64,000 bases of DNA from Eikenella corrodens (GCF_003990355.1 NZ_CP034670.1:2394479-2458478); one strand, 5' to 3'. Counted from the first letter of the stretch, positions 17,659 to 27,809 are shown. Translations and numbers: made by a program. Notes: a model not told the origin generated them from the sequence alone.

Positions 17659-18213
17659 ATGAACAGCAAATTAGTCATCCCCGCCGCCATCGCCGTATTG
17701 GCACTGAGCGCCTGCTCCAGCAGCAAAGCCCCTGAAGGCAACCAGCCGCAAACCCAGCAACAGGCACAACAGAGCGATGAAGCCACCGCTGCCATCGGCA
17801 AAATTCAGGTAGCCCAGGTGGACAACATCGAAAAAACCGTGGAAGTACACTACACCTGCCAAGCAGGCAACGGCCAGCAGCAAAAAGTGGGCGCCATGTA
17901 CGGCATCAAGAGCGGCACCTTGGTGGTGGCGCAGCTGAAAATCAACGATAAAGTTTCCCCCGGCCTGTGGCGCGTGCTCAACGACTCGCTCGGCGAGCAA
18001 CAAAACAGCTACTACGGCAACGGCGTGATTTGGGTAACCGGCAAAGCCACCCCCGCCAATGTGGCCGCCACCAACGCCATCGGCCTGCTGCAGGCACAGA
18101 GTTTGGATAATGCCGGCAACCCGGTAAACCTCTCAACCGTTCTGGAAAACTGCCAAGTGAGCCGCCAAGCCGCCGCTCCGACTCGCGGCAACCGCCAGCA
18201 ACGCCGCCGCTAA
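17659..18213 (+). CDS. Lipoprotein of unknown function
   Basis: The ATG at 17659, behind AAGGAG, opens a 184-residue protein with a lipoprotein signal peptide and lipobox LSAC (Cys at residue 17), so it is probably anchored in the outer membrane or periplasmic face. After a Gln/Ser-rich tether (about 20-45) comes a folded part with NIEKTVEVHYTCQAGNGQQQKVGAMYGIK, one central cysteine, and a later NCQVS cysteine that could pair with it; this resembles secreted adhesin-complex/MliC-like lipoproteins with a YxC motif, but I would not assign the family. An extended -10 (TGTTACAAT) ends about 68 bases upstream. A true stem-loop terminator follows. Confidence 0.6.
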   Translation: MNSKLVIPAAIAVLALSACSSSKAPEGNQPQTQQQAQQSDEATAAIGKIQVAQVDNIEKTVEVHYTCQAGNGQQQKVGAMYGIKSGTLVVAQLKINDKVSPGLWRVLNDSLGEQQNSYYGNGVIWVTGKATPANVAATNAIGLLQAQSLDNAGNPVNLSTVLENCQVSRQAAAPTRGNRQQRRR

Positions 18214-18231
18214 TCCGGTACAAAAAACAGA

Positions 18232-18259
18232 AAAGCTGCCTGAATGGGCAGCTTTTTTG
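18232..18259 (+). terminator. Rho-independent terminator
   Basis: AAGCTGCC, loop TGAAT, GGCAGCTT, then six T: a standard intrinsic terminator 18 bases after the lipoprotein stop. Its left arm resembles the related uptake word AGGCTGCCTGAA. Confidence 0.85.
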
Positions 18260-18268
18260 CGTAACGGG

Positions 18269-18312
18269 AAAGGCTACCTGAAAGCCGAACAAATATTTTT
18301 CAGGTAGCCTTT
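18269..18312. repeat. Inverted uptake-word pair
   Basis: AAAGGCTACCTGAAA and TTTTTCAGGTAGCCTTT enclose an AT-rich loop. It lies beyond the intrinsic terminator and may act as back-up for either strand. The stretch from here to the fumC terminator holds no gene. Confidence 0.6.
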
Positions 18313-18452
18313 CTCCTTTTCGGGCTACCTGAAAAACCAGAGGCCAGATTCTCGAATCCGACATTTCAAGCATCGCGGCAACGGATTCCAACGGCGGGGG
18401 CGTTGAAGGTTTTGTTGGATGCCGGTATCCAACCTACCGCCGCACCGCATGG

Positions 18453-18493
18453 AAAGGCTGCCTGAAACCAAGCAATATTTTTCAGGTAGCCTT
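18453..18493. terminator. Inverted uptake words near the fumC end
   Basis: AAAGGCTGCCTGAAA (one base off the local word) and TTTTTCAGGTAGCCTT form a stem about 75 bases past the fumC stop on the minus strand. Confidence 0.5.
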
Positions 18494-18566
18494 CTTGCCT
18501 TGCAAACGGCAAACGAAATAAAGCGCATACTGTTTCCAATATGCGCTTCTTTCTTCCCCACCAACC

Positions 18567-19964
18567 TTATTTCAAGCTGCCCACCATATCGGCAGGGCGC
18601 ACCCATTCGTCAAACTGCTCGCTGGTGAGCAGGCCGGATTTCACGGCTTCTTCGCGCAGGGTGGTGTCGTTTTTGTGGGCGGCTTTGGCGATTTTGGCAG
18701 CGTTTTCGTAGCCGATTTTGGTGTTCAACGCGGTAACCAGCATCAGGGAGTTGTCGAGCTGTTGTTTGATGCGCGGCAGGTTAGGTTCAATGTCGGCTGC
18801 ACAATGTTCGTCAAACGAGATGCAGGCATCAGCCAAAAGCTGCGCCGATTGCAGGAAATTCGCCGCCATCACGGGTTTGAACACATTAAGCTGGAACTGG
18901 CCCTGTGTGCCGGAGAAGGAAATCGTCACATCGTTGCCCAACACTTGGGCGCACACCATGGTGAGGGCTTCGCATTGGGTGGGGTTCACTTTGCCGGGCA
19001 TAATGGAAGAGCCGGGCTCATTCTCGGGAATCAGAATTTCGCCGATGCCGGAACGCGGGCCGGAGGCCAGAAGGCGGATGTCGTTGGCGATTTTGTAAAG
19101 CGACACGGCCAACTGCTTCAATGCGCCGTGGGTTTCCACAATCGCGTCGTGCGTGGCCAATGCTTCGAATTTGTTCGGTGCGGTAACGAAAGGCAGGCCG
19201 GTGAATTTGGCAATGTATTCGGCCACTTTCACGTCATACCCCTTGGGCGTGTTCAAGCCCGTGCCGACTGCAGTGCCGCCGAGTGCCAGTCCTGCCAGAT
19301 GCGGCAGGGTGTTTTCCAAGGCGCGGATGCCGTAGTCCAACTGGGCGGCGTAGGCGGAAAATTCTTGGCCGAGGGTGAGCGGGGTGGCATCCATCAGATG
19401 GGTACGGCCGATTTTCACCACGTCGGCAAATGCCTCGGCTTTGGCAGCCAAGGTCTTCTGCAGGCGCTTAACGGCGGGCAGGGTGTGCCGCACAACTTTC
19501 TGATAGGCGGCAATGTGCATGGCGGTGGGATAAGTGTCGTTGGAAGACTGGGATTTGTTTACGTCGTCGTTGGGATGGATGGTGCTTTTCTCGCCCAACT
19601 TGCCGCCGCCCAACACATGGGCGTGGTTGGAAATGACTTCGTTCAAATTCATGTTGGACTGTGTGCCGGAGCCAGTTTGCCAAATCACCAGTGGAAACTC
19701 CTCGTCCAGCTTGTGTGCTAGAATTTCGTCGCAGGCGGCGGCAATCAGATCGCGCTTCTCAGCAGGCAGCACGCCCAAGTCGGCATTGGCAAAAGCGGCA
19801 GCTTTTTTCAAATAGGCAAAGGCTTCAATGATTTCATGCGGCATGGAAGCAGCCGGGCCGATTTTGAAGTTGTTGCGCGAGCGCTCGGTTTGCGCGCCCC
19901 AATACCGGTTGGCCGGCACCTTTACTTCTCCCATGGTATCTTTTTCAATGCGAAATTCCATCAT
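18567..19964 (-). CDS. fumC: Class II fumarate hydratase
   Basis: FumC hydrates fumarate to malate in the citric acid cycle without an iron-sulfur cluster. The 465-residue length is typical. Motifs include [20 protein letters not shown] near 13-32, [13 protein letters not shown] near 97-109, [14 protein letters not shown] near 129-142, [16 protein letters not shown] near 185-200, and the superfamily signature [13 protein letters not shown] near 316-328, which includes the catalytic-loop Ser. It stands alone on the minus strand, opposite to the lipoprotein unit. AGGAGTTAC precedes the ATG. Confidence 0.97.
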   Translation of the reverse strand: MMEFRIEKDTMGEVKVPANRYWGAQTERSRNNFKIGPAASMPHEIIEAFAYLKKAAAFANADLGVLPAEKRDLIAAACDEILAHKLDEEFPLVIWQTGSGTQSNMNLNEVISNHAHVLGGGKLGEKSTIHPNDDVNKSQSSNDTYPTAMHIAAYQKVVRHTLPAVKRLQKTLAAKAEAFADVVKIGRTHLMDATPLTLGQEFSAYAAQLDYGIRALENTLPHLAGLALGGTAVGTGLNTPKGYDVKVAEYIAKFTGLPFVTAPNKFEALATHDAIVETHGALKQLAVSLYKIANDIRLLASGPRSGIGEILIPENEPGSSIMPGKVNPTQCEALTMVCAQVLGNDVTISFSGTQGQFQLNVFKPVMAANFLQSAQLLADACISFDEHCAADIEPNLPRIKQQLDNSLMLVTALNTKIGYENAAKIAKAAHKNDTTLREEAVKSGLLTSEQFDEWVRPADMVGSLK

Positions 19965-20179
19965 GTAACTCCTGAAGTTTGTTAAATGTCTAAATTAAAA
20001 CCAACTGGCTATAGCTGCTTCCAAATAGCAGCGCAACCAAGCGGGCAGCCTTTGCATCATATTGATTTGAAAATACTATAAAAAGCAATCCAACCCATTA
20101 TCCGGCCACGGCGAATATACCATAAAACCAAGCGGCTTTTCACGGCAGTGATACATGGAATATTAAAACCAGAAATGCT

Positions 20180-20210
20180 AAAACCCCTCTGCTTTTCAGC
20201 AGAGGGGTTT
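20180..20210. terminator. Terminator of the tRNA-Val/tRNA-Asp unit
   Basis: AAACCCCTCTGC and GCAGAGGGGTTT form a 12-bp perfect stem around a six-base loop, 10 bases past the 3' end of tRNA-Asp. A/T ends make it usable on both strands. The remainder of the gap between fumC and tRNA-Asp shows no gene. Confidence 0.75.
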
Positions 20211-20220
20211 GAATGATAAA

Positions 20221-20297
20221 TGGCGCGGTGGACGGGACTCGAACCCGCGACCACCGGCGTGACAGGCCGGTACTCTAACCAACTGAGCTACCACCGC
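20221..20297 (-). tRNA. tRNA-Asp (GTC)
   Basis: The minus strand folds as a 77-nt cloverleaf with encoded CCA: acceptor GCGGTGG/CCACCGC with discriminator G, D arm GCTCAGTTGGTTAGAGT, anticodon arm CCGGC-CTGTCAC-GCCGG (anticodon GTC), T arm GCGGGTTCGAGTCCCGT. It lies 11 bases downstream of tRNA-Val and is surely co-transcribed with it. Confidence 0.96.
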
Positions 20298-20308
20298 GCG
20301 CAAAAAAA

Positions 20309-20384
20309 TGGTGGGTGATGACGGAGTCGAACCGCCGACATTCTGCTTGTAAGGCAGACGCTCTACCAACTGAGCTAATCACCC
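20309..20384 (-). tRNA. tRNA-Val (TAC)
   Basis: 76 nt including CCA: acceptor GGGTGAT/ATCACCC with discriminator A, D arm GCTCAGTTGGTAGAGC, anticodon loop CTTACAA (anticodon TAC), T arm GGCGGTTCGACTCCGTC. First gene of the two-tRNA unit on the minus strand. An open frame on the plus strand across it is not a gene. Confidence 0.96.
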
Positions 20385-20598
20385 ATGTTTTCGTGCACAG
20401 CACTAGAAGATGCGCATTAAACCAAACTCTCCACACCATTGCAAGCATTATCTTGCAAAAAATTTACGATAAAATATCAACACACTGTTACAAAAGTGAA
20501 AAAACTTTTCTAATTTTCTCTTTTCAACAGCCGGAAAACTCTCGACACACCAGTTTGAGATATAATAAATAATTTACTTTACCACGCACTATGGCTTT

Positions 20599-22296
20599 AT
20601 GAACGCCGTTATCCATACCCGCCAAGCCGACCCCGAAGCCGAACAGGCCCTACTGGCCGCCGGCACCCCGCCCTTGCTGGCACGTTTGTTTGCAGCCCGC
20701 AACGTCCGCTCCCCCGCCGAGCTGCATAACCATTTAGCCAGCCTGCTGCCCTATCAATCGCTGAAAAATATTGATGCTGCCGCCGAACGGCTGGCTCGCG
20801 CGATCCGGGAGCAAGAGCGAATTTTAATTGTGGCCGACTACGATGCCGATGGCGCCACAGCCTGTGCTGTAGGTATTTTAGGCTTGCGCCGCATGGGTGC
20901 GCGGGTGGAGTTTTTAGTGCCGGACCGTTTCAAACACGGCTACGGCCTCACCCCGCAACTGGCCGATCTGGCTGCCGAACGAGGCACTCAGCTACTCTTG
21001 ACCGTAGATAACGGCATTTCCAGCACTGCCGGTGTAGCCCGCGCCCAAGCATTGGGCATGGACGTGATCATCACCGACCATCACTTGCCAGGCGACACGC
21101 TACCTGAATGCATCATCGTTAACCCCAATCAACCGGGATGCGCCTTTGCCAGCAAGAATCTGGCCGGCGTAGGCGTAATCTTCTATGTATTAACTGCTCT
21201 GCGCGCCCTGCTGCGCACACAGCAATGGTTCAATCCGCACAGGCTACCTGAACCCAATTTGGCCGAACTTTTAGACTTGGTGGCTTTGGGCACTGTGGCC
21301 GATGTAGTGACATTGGACTACAACAACCGAATCTTGGTTAGCCAGGGGCTTAAACGAATGCAGATTGGCAAAACCCGACCCGGCATTCAGGCGCTTTTTC
21401 AGGTAGCCCAACGCGACATGCGGCAGGCCAAGCCGTTTGACTTGGGCTTTACCATCGGCCCGCGCATCAATGCCGCCGGCCGTTTGGAAAACATGGAAAT
21501 CGGTATTGCCTGCCTGTTGGCCGAAGACCCGGCCACCGCCGCCGAACTGGCCGAACAGCTAAACGAACTGAACCGTGCGCGGCAGGAAATCGAACAAAAC
21601 ATGCTGCAGGAAGCCCTTGCCCTGGCCGATCAAATTATCGTTGGCAACAGCCTGGGCATTACCGCCTTCCATCCCGATTGGCACCAAGGCGTGGTTGGTA
21701 TCGTGGCCGGCCGGCTCAAAGACCGTTTCCATCGGCCCACCATCGTGTTTGCCCCCACAGACAATGGCGAACTGCGCGGCTCCGGCCGTTCCATTCCCTC
21801 ATTACATCTGCGCGATGCCATCGACTTGGTATCCAAACGCCATCCCGAGCTAATTCTAAAATTCGGCGGCCACGCTATGGCTGCCGGCCTCACCATTCGT
21901 GAGCAGGATTTTCCCCACTTCCAACAAGCTTTCGAAAGCGTACTAACCGAACTGCTGGATCAAGACGCACTCACCCGCACCTTCCTCACCGACGGCAGCC
22001 TGAGCCCGGAAGAAATTTCCCTGCATACTGCCGAAACGCTGTCCAAGCAGGTATGGGGACAAGGCTTTCAACCCCCATGTTTCTACAACCAATTTGAAGT
22101 ATTGTGGCAGCGGGTAGTAGGCAACGGTCATAAAAAAGCCGGCCTAAATTGTGGCGGACACACTGTAGAAGCCATGTTTTTCCGCTGCACCGAAGAGCTT
22201 CCGGCCAAAATCCACACGGTATACCGCCCCGTTGCCAACCAATGGCGCAACCAATATGAATTACAACTGCACATCGACCACTGGGAAATAGGCTAA
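20599..22296 (+). CDS. recJ: Single-stranded-DNA-specific exonuclease RecJ
   Basis: RecJ degrades single-stranded DNA 5' to 3' in recombination and mismatch repair. The 565-residue protein has the DHH phosphoesterase motifs: LIVADYDADGATACAVG near 75-91 (motif I), TVDNGISS near 135, ITDHHLPGD near 156-164 (DHH), VALGTVADVVTL near 227-238, and the DHHA1 signature GRSIPSLHLRDAI then LKFGGHAMAAGL near 416-435. Two uptake words encode LPEPN and LFQVAQRD in surface regions. It starts 23 bases after an AT-rich stretch; TTTACTTTACCACGC lies just upstream, with no clear ribosome-binding site. Confidence 0.96.
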   Translation: MNAVIHTRQADPEAEQALLAAGTPPLLARLFAARNVRSPAELHNHLASLLPYQSLKNIDAAAERLARAIREQERILIVADYDADGATACAVGILGLRRMGARVEFLVPDRFKHGYGLTPQLADLAAERGTQLLLTVDNGISSTAGVARAQALGMDVIITDHHLPGDTLPECIIVNPNQPGCAFASKNLAGVGVIFYVLTALRALLRTQQWFNPHRLPEPNLAELLDLVALGTVADVVTLDYNNRILVSQGLKRMQIGKTRPGIQALFQVAQRDMRQAKPFDLGFTIGPRINAAGRLENMEIGIACLLAEDPATAAELAEQLNELNRARQEIEQNMLQEALALADQIIVGNSLGITAFHPDWHQGVVGIVAGRLKDRFHRPTIVFAPTDNGELRGSGRSIPSLHLRDAIDLVSKRHPELILKFGGHAMAAGLTIREQDFPHFQQAFESVLTELLDQDALTRTFLTDGSLSPEEISLHTAETLSKQVWGQGFQPPCFYNQFEVLWQRVVGNGHKKAGLNCGGHTVEAMFFRCTEELPAKIHTVYRPVANQWRNQYELQLHIDHWEIG

Positions 22297-22407
22297 ATAC
22301 ACACCACACAGCCAAAACTCTTACTCTATTTTCTCACGCACACCAACATAGCCAGCTAGCCACAGGAAATAACCACTTTTCCATAAACGATGTATTCTTA
22401 CCATGAT

Positions 22408-22437
22408 TTAACTTATAATCACACCTTAAACTATAAT
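22408..22437 (+). promoter_or_regulatory. Candidate promoter of the pilF gene block
   Basis: TTAACT and TATAAT with an 18-base spacer lie about 105 bases before the pilF ATG; a second TATAAT stands at 22414-22419. Between promoter and gene an imperfect hairpin (GCGGGCGATAT and AATATCCGCCCG, 22469-22501) followed by AAATTTT might attenuate transcription. The 245-base gap holds no other gene. Confidence 0.35.
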
Positions 22438-22541
22438 AGTGTAAAAGCATTCTTACTAAATGCGGGCCTTGCGGGCGATATCCTAAAGGCAAATATCCGC
22501 CCGAAATTTTAAACTCCGTTCTACTTTACTTAGGCAAACAT

Positions 22542-24206
22542 ATGAGCGTCGGACTATTGCGTGTCCTGTTTCAAAATAAGTTGATTGGGCAGGATCAGGT
22601 TGAAAAATACCGAGAAAACATTAATCAAAACAAAAATATCATTCCTATGCTAGCTGAGGCAGGCATTATCCAACAAAAAGATTTACTGTTGCTGCTGGCT
22701 AAATTGTTCCATTATCCGATGATGGATTTATCCCGCTACTCGCGTTCGATGCTGGTACAGGATGTCATTAATGATACCCAGATGCTGGAGTACCGTTGTG
22801 TCCCTTTATTCAAGCGTGGGCAAAAACTGTTTTTAGGTGTATCCAACCCCACACTGTTGCAAATATACCAACAATTGGTTTTTCCCAGTGGTTTGTCCGT
22901 CGATTTGGTGCTGGTCAATGACGAGCAGCTGGATAGATTGCTGGAATTCGCCAGCCAAGCCTCCACTGCCATCCTAGATGAAATTTCCGAGAATCCGGAT
23001 GGCAAACCAATATTACTGGACGGCGAATCAGAAGACGGCCCGATTGCCAAATTCATTCACAAAGTGCTGTCTGATGCCCTAAATACCGGCGCCTCAGATA
23101 TCCATTTTGAGTTTTATGAAGAAATGGCACGCATCCGATTCCGTACTGACGGTCAATTGCGCGAAGTGGTGCAGCCTCCGCTCAACATCCGCGGGCAGAT
23201 TGCTTCGCGTATCAAGGTAATGTCGAAAATGGACATTTCCGAAAAACGCATACCGCAGGACGGCCGTATCCAGATCCAGTTCCATAAAAACCAAAAGCCG
23301 ATCGACTTTCGTGTAAATACGCTGCCTACACTATTCGGCGAAAAAATTGTAATGCGTATTCTGAATTCAGATGCTGCCACGTTGAATATCGACCAACTGG
23401 GTTTCGAACCTTTCCAAAAAGAATTACTACTGGAGGCCATCCACCGCCCATACGGCATGGTGCTGGTTACCGGCCCGACCGGTTCGGGTAAAACCGTGTC
23501 GCTGTATACCTGTCTAAACATCTTGAATACCGACAGTGTAAACATCTCCACCGCCGAAGACCCGGCCGAGATTAACTTGCCCGGTATCAATCAGGTAAAC
23601 GTAAACGATAAACAGGGCATGACATTTGCTGCAGCATTGAAAGCATTCCTGCGTCAAGACCCGGACATCATCATGGTGGGTGAGATTCGCGACTTGGAAA
23701 CTGCCGATATTGCCATTAAAGCCGCGCAAACCGGCCACATGGTGTTCTCTACCCTGCATACCAATAATGCTCCGGCCACACTATCCCGTATGTTGAACAT
23801 GGGGGTAGCACCGTTCAATATTGCTAGCTCGGTTAATCTGATTATGGCGCAGCGTTTGGTGCGGCGGCTGTGTACCTGCAAACAACCGATCGAGCGTCCG
23901 CCAGCTGAAGCTTTACTGAAGGTCGGCTTCACTGAAGAAGACTTAGCCAAGGACGCCTGGCAGTTATACCGTCAAGTGGGTTGTGACCGGTGCAGAGGAA
24001 AAGGTTTCAAAGGACGAGCCGGTGTATATGAAATCATGCCGGTTACCGATGCCATGCAGAAAATCATCATCAATAACGGTACCGAAGTGGATATTGCTCA
24101 ACAAGCCTACGCTGATGGATTGGTGGACCTGCGCCGAGCCGGTATTTTAAAAGCAATGCAAGGTATTACCACCTTAGAAGAAATCCTTGCCAGCACTAAC
24201 GACTAA
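22542..24206 (+). CDS. pilF: Type IV pilus assembly ATPase
   Basis: This hexameric ATPase (PilF in Neisseria, PilB elsewhere) drives pilin polymerisation, needed for twitching and DNA uptake. The 554-residue protein has an N-terminal GspE-like domain (1-150), a Walker [10 protein letters not shown] near residue 309-317, an Asp box ([13 protein letters not shown]), Walker [14 protein letters not shown] near 374-386, and His box [12 protein letters not shown] zinc site is present, CTCKQP and [14 protein letters not shown]. It heads the pilF-pilG-pilD block, with 31 bases to pilG. Base composition is lower in GC than the metabolic genes, as for pilG. Confidence 0.96.
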   Translation: MSVGLLRVLFQNKLIGQDQVEKYRENINQNKNIIPMLAEAGIIQQKDLLLLLAKLFHYPMMDLSRYSRSMLVQDVINDTQMLEYRCVPLFKRGQKLFLGVSNPTLLQIYQQLVFPSGLSVDLVLVNDEQLDRLLEFASQASTAILDEISENPDGKPILLDGESEDGPIAKFIHKVLSDALNTGASDIHFEFYEEMARIRFRTDGQLREVVQPPLNIRGQIASRIKVMSKMDISEKRIPQDGRIQIQFHKNQKPIDFRVNTLPTLFGEKIVMRILNSDAATLNIDQLGFEPFQKELLLEAIHRPYGMVLVTGPTGSGKTVSLYTCLNILNTDSVNISTAEDPAEINLPGINQVNVNDKQGMTFAAALKAFLRQDPDIIMVGEIRDLETADIAIKAAQTGHMVFSTLHTNNAPATLSRMLNMGVAPFNIASSVNLIMAQRLVRRLCTCKQPIERPPAEALLKVGFTEEDLAKDAWQLYRQVGCDRCRGKGFKGRAGVYEIMPVTDAMQKIIINNGTEVDIAQQAYADGLVDLRRAGILKAMQGITTLEEILASTND

Positions 24207-24237
24207 TAAAGATCGTTTCATTTAAAAGGGAATCATC

Positions 24238-25473
24238 ATGGCTACAAACAAACGAAACCAATCCAATAAAAAAGTGGCGGGAACCAGCTACGAATTTGAA
24301 GGCCGGCACCTAGAGTCCGAGCAAATCGTCCGTGGCGAGGTAGTTGCCAAAGACGAGCAGGACGCACGTGCCAAACTTGCCCGCCGCCGAATCAAGGTTA
24401 TCAGCCTGCATAAAAAGAAAAAAGTTCGCGAAAAGAAAATCACCCAGGGCGACATTACCGTATTCACCCGCCAGCTATCCACTATGATGAAAGCAGGCCT
24501 ACCGGTGATGCAGGCGTTTGATATTGTAGCCAAAGGCCACTCCAACGCCTCCATGACCAAGCTCTTGATGGAAGTGCGCAACGACATCGAACAAGGTACC
24601 TCTATGGCCAATGCATTCCGCAAGCATCCGAAATATTTTGATGACTTCTATTGCAACCTGGTGGATGCCGGTGAGGCAGGCGGTGTACTGGAAAACCTGC
24701 TGGATAAACTGGCCACCTATATGGAAAAAACCCAGGCCATCAAAAAGAAAATCAAAAGTGCGCTTACCTATCCGATTGCAGTAGTGGTAGTAGCCATTAT
24801 ATTGGTTATCATCATGATGATGTTCGTATTACCAGAATTTAAAAAGGTATATGACGGCATGAACGCCGAAATGCCGGCACTAACCCAATTCATGATGGGT
24901 ATTTCTGACTTTATGGTTGCATACGGCTGGATCGTAATCATCGCGATGATTGGTGCCGTAGTGGCTTTCATTCAATGGCATAAACGCTCCTTCGAACTGC
25001 AAAAACGTATCGATGCCCTCTTGCTCAAAATGCCTATCTTCGGCAACATCGTGGAAAAAGGCACAATTGCCCGATGGGCTCGTACCACCGCTACCCTGTT
25101 TACTGCCGGCGTACCGCTAGTAGAGGCGCTAGATTCCGTAGGCGGTGCATCAGGCAACATCATTTATGAAGAGGCTACTAAAAGCATCCGTAACCAAGTG
25201 AACCAAGGTAGCTCATTAACCACTGCCATGGGCTCAACCGACTTGTTCCCCAATATGGTTTTGCAAATGGCCTCCATTGGTGAAGAATCCGGCTCGCTGG
25301 ACGACATGCTCAACAAAGCAGCCGAATTCTATGAGGAAGAAGTGGATATTGCCGTTGCTACCCTTTCCTCCTTGATGGAACCGATTATTATGGTGGTTTT
25401 GGGCAGTATCATTGGTGTAATTCTAGTGTCCATGTACCTGCCACTGTTCAACCTGGGTAGCGTAGTTGGCTAA
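24238..25473 (+). CDS. pilG: Type IV pilus inner-membrane platform protein
   Basis: PilG (PilC in Pseudomonas) is the polytopic platform on which the assembly ATPase acts. The 411-residue protein contains two T2SSF repeats: FTRQLSTMMKAGLPVMQAFDI near 77-97 and WARTTATLFTAGVPLVEALDS near 281-301, each followed by a Gly-rich, EE-containing stretch and a hydrophobic helix. Strong membrane helices lie near 178-200 (AVVVVAIILVIIMMMFVLP), 222-245, and at the C terminus (IMVVLGSIIGVILVSMYLPLF). The basic N terminus faces the cytoplasm. AAAAGGGAATC precedes the ATG, and pilF ends 31 bases upstream. Confidence 0.96.
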   Translation: MATNKRNQSNKKVAGTSYEFEGRHLESEQIVRGEVVAKDEQDARAKLARRRIKVISLHKKKKVREKKITQGDITVFTRQLSTMMKAGLPVMQAFDIVAKGHSNASMTKLLMEVRNDIEQGTSMANAFRKHPKYFDDFYCNLVDAGEAGGVLENLLDKLATYMEKTQAIKKKIKSALTYPIAVVVVAIILVIIMMMFVLPEFKKVYDGMNAEMPALTQFMMGISDFMVAYGWIVIIAMIGAVVAFIQWHKRSFELQKRIDALLLKMPIFGNIVEKGTIARWARTTATLFTAGVPLVEALDSVGGASGNIIYEEATKSIRNQVNQGSSLTTAMGSTDLFPNMVLQMASIGEESGSLDDMLNKAAEFYEEEVDIAVATLSSLMEPIIMVVLGSIIGVILVSMYLPLFNLGSVVG

Positions 25474-25514
25474 TATCCTCACAGCCAAATCCTCTTGTCT
25501 TTAACTATCTTACC

Positions 25515-25545
25515 TTTCAGGTAGCCTCCCTCAGGCTACCTGAAA
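25515..25545. repeat. Uptake-word pair between pilG and pilD
   Basis: TTTCAGGTAGCCT and AGGCTACCTGAAA point away from each other around CCCTC, forming a stem of 13 bp in the 91-base gap. It may attenuate read-through from pilG to pilD. Confidence 0.6.
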
Positions 25546-25564
25546 ACATACCTGCACCACACCT

Positions 25565-26422
25565 ATGACCAATCTTGATCCCGAAATCTACATCCCCTTC
25601 GCCGTCCTGCTCGGCCTGCTGGTGGGCAGCTTTCTCAACGTGGTTATCTACCGCCTGCCGGTCATGCTCGAGAAACAATGGCGCATCGCGGCCAAACAGC
25701 ATCTCGAACTGCCGCTGGACGAAGAAGACCAAAAACCATTCAACATCAGCACCCCGCCCTCGCGCTGCCCCAAATGCGGCAGCCCGGTGAAGCCGTGGCA
25801 AAACATCCCCATCATCAGCTATCTGCTGCTGCGCGGCCGCTGCCATAGCTGCCACACCCCAATCGGCTGGCGCTACCCCGCCGTCGAGCTGCTCACCGGC
25901 ATCCTCTTTGGCATCGTCGCCTGGCGCTACAGCTACACTTGGCTCACCCTTGGCGGCCTCGTGTTCACCGCCGTGCTGGTTGCCCTCACCTTTATCGATG
26001 CCGACACCCAGCTCTTGCCCGACCAGCTCACCCTGCCCCTGATTTGGCTCGGTCTGCTGTTTAACTGGCAGGTCGGCTTCGTCAGCCTGCCTTCAGCCCT
26101 GCTCGGCGCCGTGGTCGGCTATTTGAGCCTCTGGCTGCTGTACCACCTGTTCAAACTCATCACCGGCAAGGAAGGCATGGGTTATGGCGACTTCAAACTA
26201 CTCGCCGCACTGGGTGCCTGGCTCGGCGTTAGCACCCTGCCCGTTATTGTTTTCGTGGCCGCCTTGGTTGGCCTGGTTGCCGCCTTGGTGATGCGTGCCG
26301 CCAAAGGCCAGCCCATTGCCTTCGGCCCCGCGCTCGCCATTGCCGGCTGGCTGGTTTTCGCTGCCAACAGCTATATCCTGCAAGGCATCCAATGGTGGCT
26401 GCACAAATCCGGATTCATCTGA
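25565..26422 (+). CDS. pilD: Prepilin peptidase/N-methyltransferase (A24 family)
   Basis: PilD cuts the leader from type IV prepilins and methylates the new N terminus. The 285-residue polytopic protein has the N-terminal LLGLLVGSFLNVVIYRLP motif, a cytoplasmic loop with two CxxC pairs (CPKCGSP and CHSCHTP, near 76 and 98), and GWRYPAVELLTG. The two catalytic aspartates of aspartic peptidase family A24 are visible as FIDADTQLLPDQLTLP (near 140) and GMGYGDFKLLAALGAW (near 203). About seven hydrophobic helices follow. Its stop is one base before coaE, so the pil genes run into housekeeping genes. Confidence 0.96.
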   Translation: MTNLDPEIYIPFAVLLGLLVGSFLNVVIYRLPVMLEKQWRIAAKQHLELPLDEEDQKPFNISTPPSRCPKCGSPVKPWQNIPIISYLLLRGRCHSCHTPIGWRYPAVELLTGILFGIVAWRYSYTWLTLGGLVFTAVLVALTFIDADTQLLPDQLTLPLIWLGLLFNWQVGFVSLPSALLGAVVGYLSLWLLYHLFKLITGKEGMGYGDFKLLAALGAWLGVSTLPVIVFVAALVGLVAALVMRAAKGQPIAFGPALAIAGWLVFAANSYILQGIQWWLHKSGFI

Positions 26423-26423
26423 T

Positions 26424-27029
26424 ATGACCGCCTGGGTCGGCCTCACCGGCGGCATCGGCAGCGGCAAATCGACCGCTGCCCGCCTGTTTGCCCAACACGG
26501 CGTGCCGCTGATTGATGCCGATGCCGTCTCCCGCGCCCTTACCGCAGATGGCGGAGCTGCCCTCCCCGCCATCCGTGCCGCCTTTGGCGAGGCCGTATTC
26601 GATTTTTCAGGTAGCCTCAAGCGCGCCGCCCTGCGCCAACTCGTTTTCCAATCCTCCGATGCCAAAGCCAAGCTTGAAAGCATCCTCCATCCGCTGATTC
26701 TCGCCGAAATCCGGGCGCAACAGCAGCAATACCCCCAAGCCGCCTACGGCATCATCGAAATCCCCCTGCTTGCCGAGCAACCTGTTTTTCAAAGCATTCT
26801 CCGGCGCATCCTCGTTATCGATTGCAGTGAAGAAACGCAAATCTGCCGCACCATTGAACGCAGCGGCCTCTCCCGTGATATGATTAAAGGCATCCTTACC
26901 GTTCAAGCAGGCCGCCAACAGCGCCGCCGTATTGCCGACGATATCATCAGCAACGAAGCCGGCCTGTCCGGGCTTGCCGCCGCCGTGGAGCGGCAACACC
27001 TTATTTACCAACAATTATTCGGTAGTTGA
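26424..27029 (+). CDS. coaE: Dephospho-CoA kinase
   Basis: CoaE phosphorylates dephospho-CoA, the last step of coenzyme A synthesis. The ATG at 26424 starts right after the pilD stop and gives 201 residues. P-loop GLTGGIGSGKST lies at 6-17, followed by the DADAVSRAL motif with the catalytic Asp, then a lid helix region, HPLILAEIRAQ near 88-98, the IIEIPLLAE strand and the C-terminal QQRRRIADDIISNEAG segment. An uptake word encodes FSGSLKRAA near residue 60, at the usual position of the N/D-R-..-L..-VF element, so it seems to have replaced local sequence without breaking the domain. Confidence 0.96.
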   Translation: MTAWVGLTGGIGSGKSTAARLFAQHGVPLIDADAVSRALTADGGAALPAIRAAFGEAVFDFSGSLKRAALRQLVFQSSDAKAKLESILHPLILAEIRAQQQQYPQAAYGIIEIPLLAEQPVFQSILRRILVIDCSEETQICRTIERSGLSRDMIKGILTVQAGRQQRRRIADDIISNEAGLSGLAAAVERQHLIYQQLFGS

Positions 27030-27032
27030 ACC

Positions 27033-27809
27033 ATGTCCGCCATCATCACCTTCGAACACCCTTTGTCCGAACGCATCCGCAACTTCCTGCGCCTCGAGCA
27101 CCTCTTTTCCCGCTTCGACACCACCGTCAGCCATCCGGAACCTTGGGCCCACCACGCCGCCCTCGGCACCCTGTTCGAAATCATGGATTGCGCCTCCCGC
27201 GCCGAACTCAAGCTCGACATCCTGCAAGAGCTCGAACGCCAACGCCAGCAGATTTCCCAGGCCGAACGCGAGCAATACGACTCTACCCCCGAGCAAGACG
27301 ACCTCTATCAAGCCACCCAAAATCTGCAAGAAGTACAGCAAAAATTCGGCCAACACCTGCGCGAAAACGAATGGCTCATGGGCGTAAAGCAGCGCATGCT
27401 CGTGTCCGGCGGCACCAGCCCCTTCGACCTCCCCTCCTATCACTACTGGCTGCAACTGCCCTTCGAGCAGCGCGTGGCCGACCTCGGCTGCTGGATTCGC
27501 TCCCTCACCCCCACCGGCGACGCCATCTCCCTGCTGCTGCGCATCCTGCGCCGCAACAGCATCCGCCTTGAATGCCTCGCCCGCCAAGGCAACTATCAAA
27601 ACACCAAGCTCGGCAACAACATCCACATGCTCACCGTAGATGTGGCCCAATCCCACCACACCCTGCCCGAGATTTCCGCCAACAAATACTTCACCCACAT
27701 CCGCTTCACCCAAGCCACCCAAGACAGCCCGCGCGGAAAGCAGATCGACACCGACATCCCCTTCCAGCTCAAAATGTGCAGCTTCGACCCCATTGCCGAC
27801 AAACCATGA
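27033..27809 (+). CDS. zapD: Cell division protein ZapD
   Basis: ZapD binds the FtsZ C-terminal tail and bundles protofilaments at the Z ring. The 258-residue protein matches in length and order: [20 protein letters not shown] at residues 6-25, [11 protein letters not shown], a helical [18 protein letters not shown] near 57-74, then the beta-rich C-terminal half beginning [15 protein letters not shown]. The terminal segments [15 protein letters not shown] and [14 protein letters not shown] are family features. It starts three bases after coaE, and its stop overlaps the yacG start as ATGA. Confidence 0.95.
   Translation: MSAIITFEHPLSERIRNFLRLEHLFSRFDTTVSHPEPWAHHAALGTLFEIMDCASRAELKLDILQELERQRQQISQAEREQYDSTPEQDDLYQATQNLQEVQQKFGQHLRENEWLMGVKQRMLVSGGTSPFDLPSYHYWLQLPFEQRVADLGCWIRSLTPTGDAISLLLRILRRNSIRLECLARQGNYQNTKLGNNIHMLTVDVAQSHHTLPEISANKYFTHIRFTQATQDSPRGKQIDTDIPFQLKMCSFDPIADKP

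Noticed and set aside
20315..20572. 85-codon plus-strand frame
   Set aside because: It starts within the tRNA-Val gene on the other strand and runs through an AT-rich non-coding stretch.
22462..22512. Riboswitch or attenuator before pilF
   Set aside because: Only one imperfect hairpin is visible and no known riboswitch core; it is noted with the promoter but not called.
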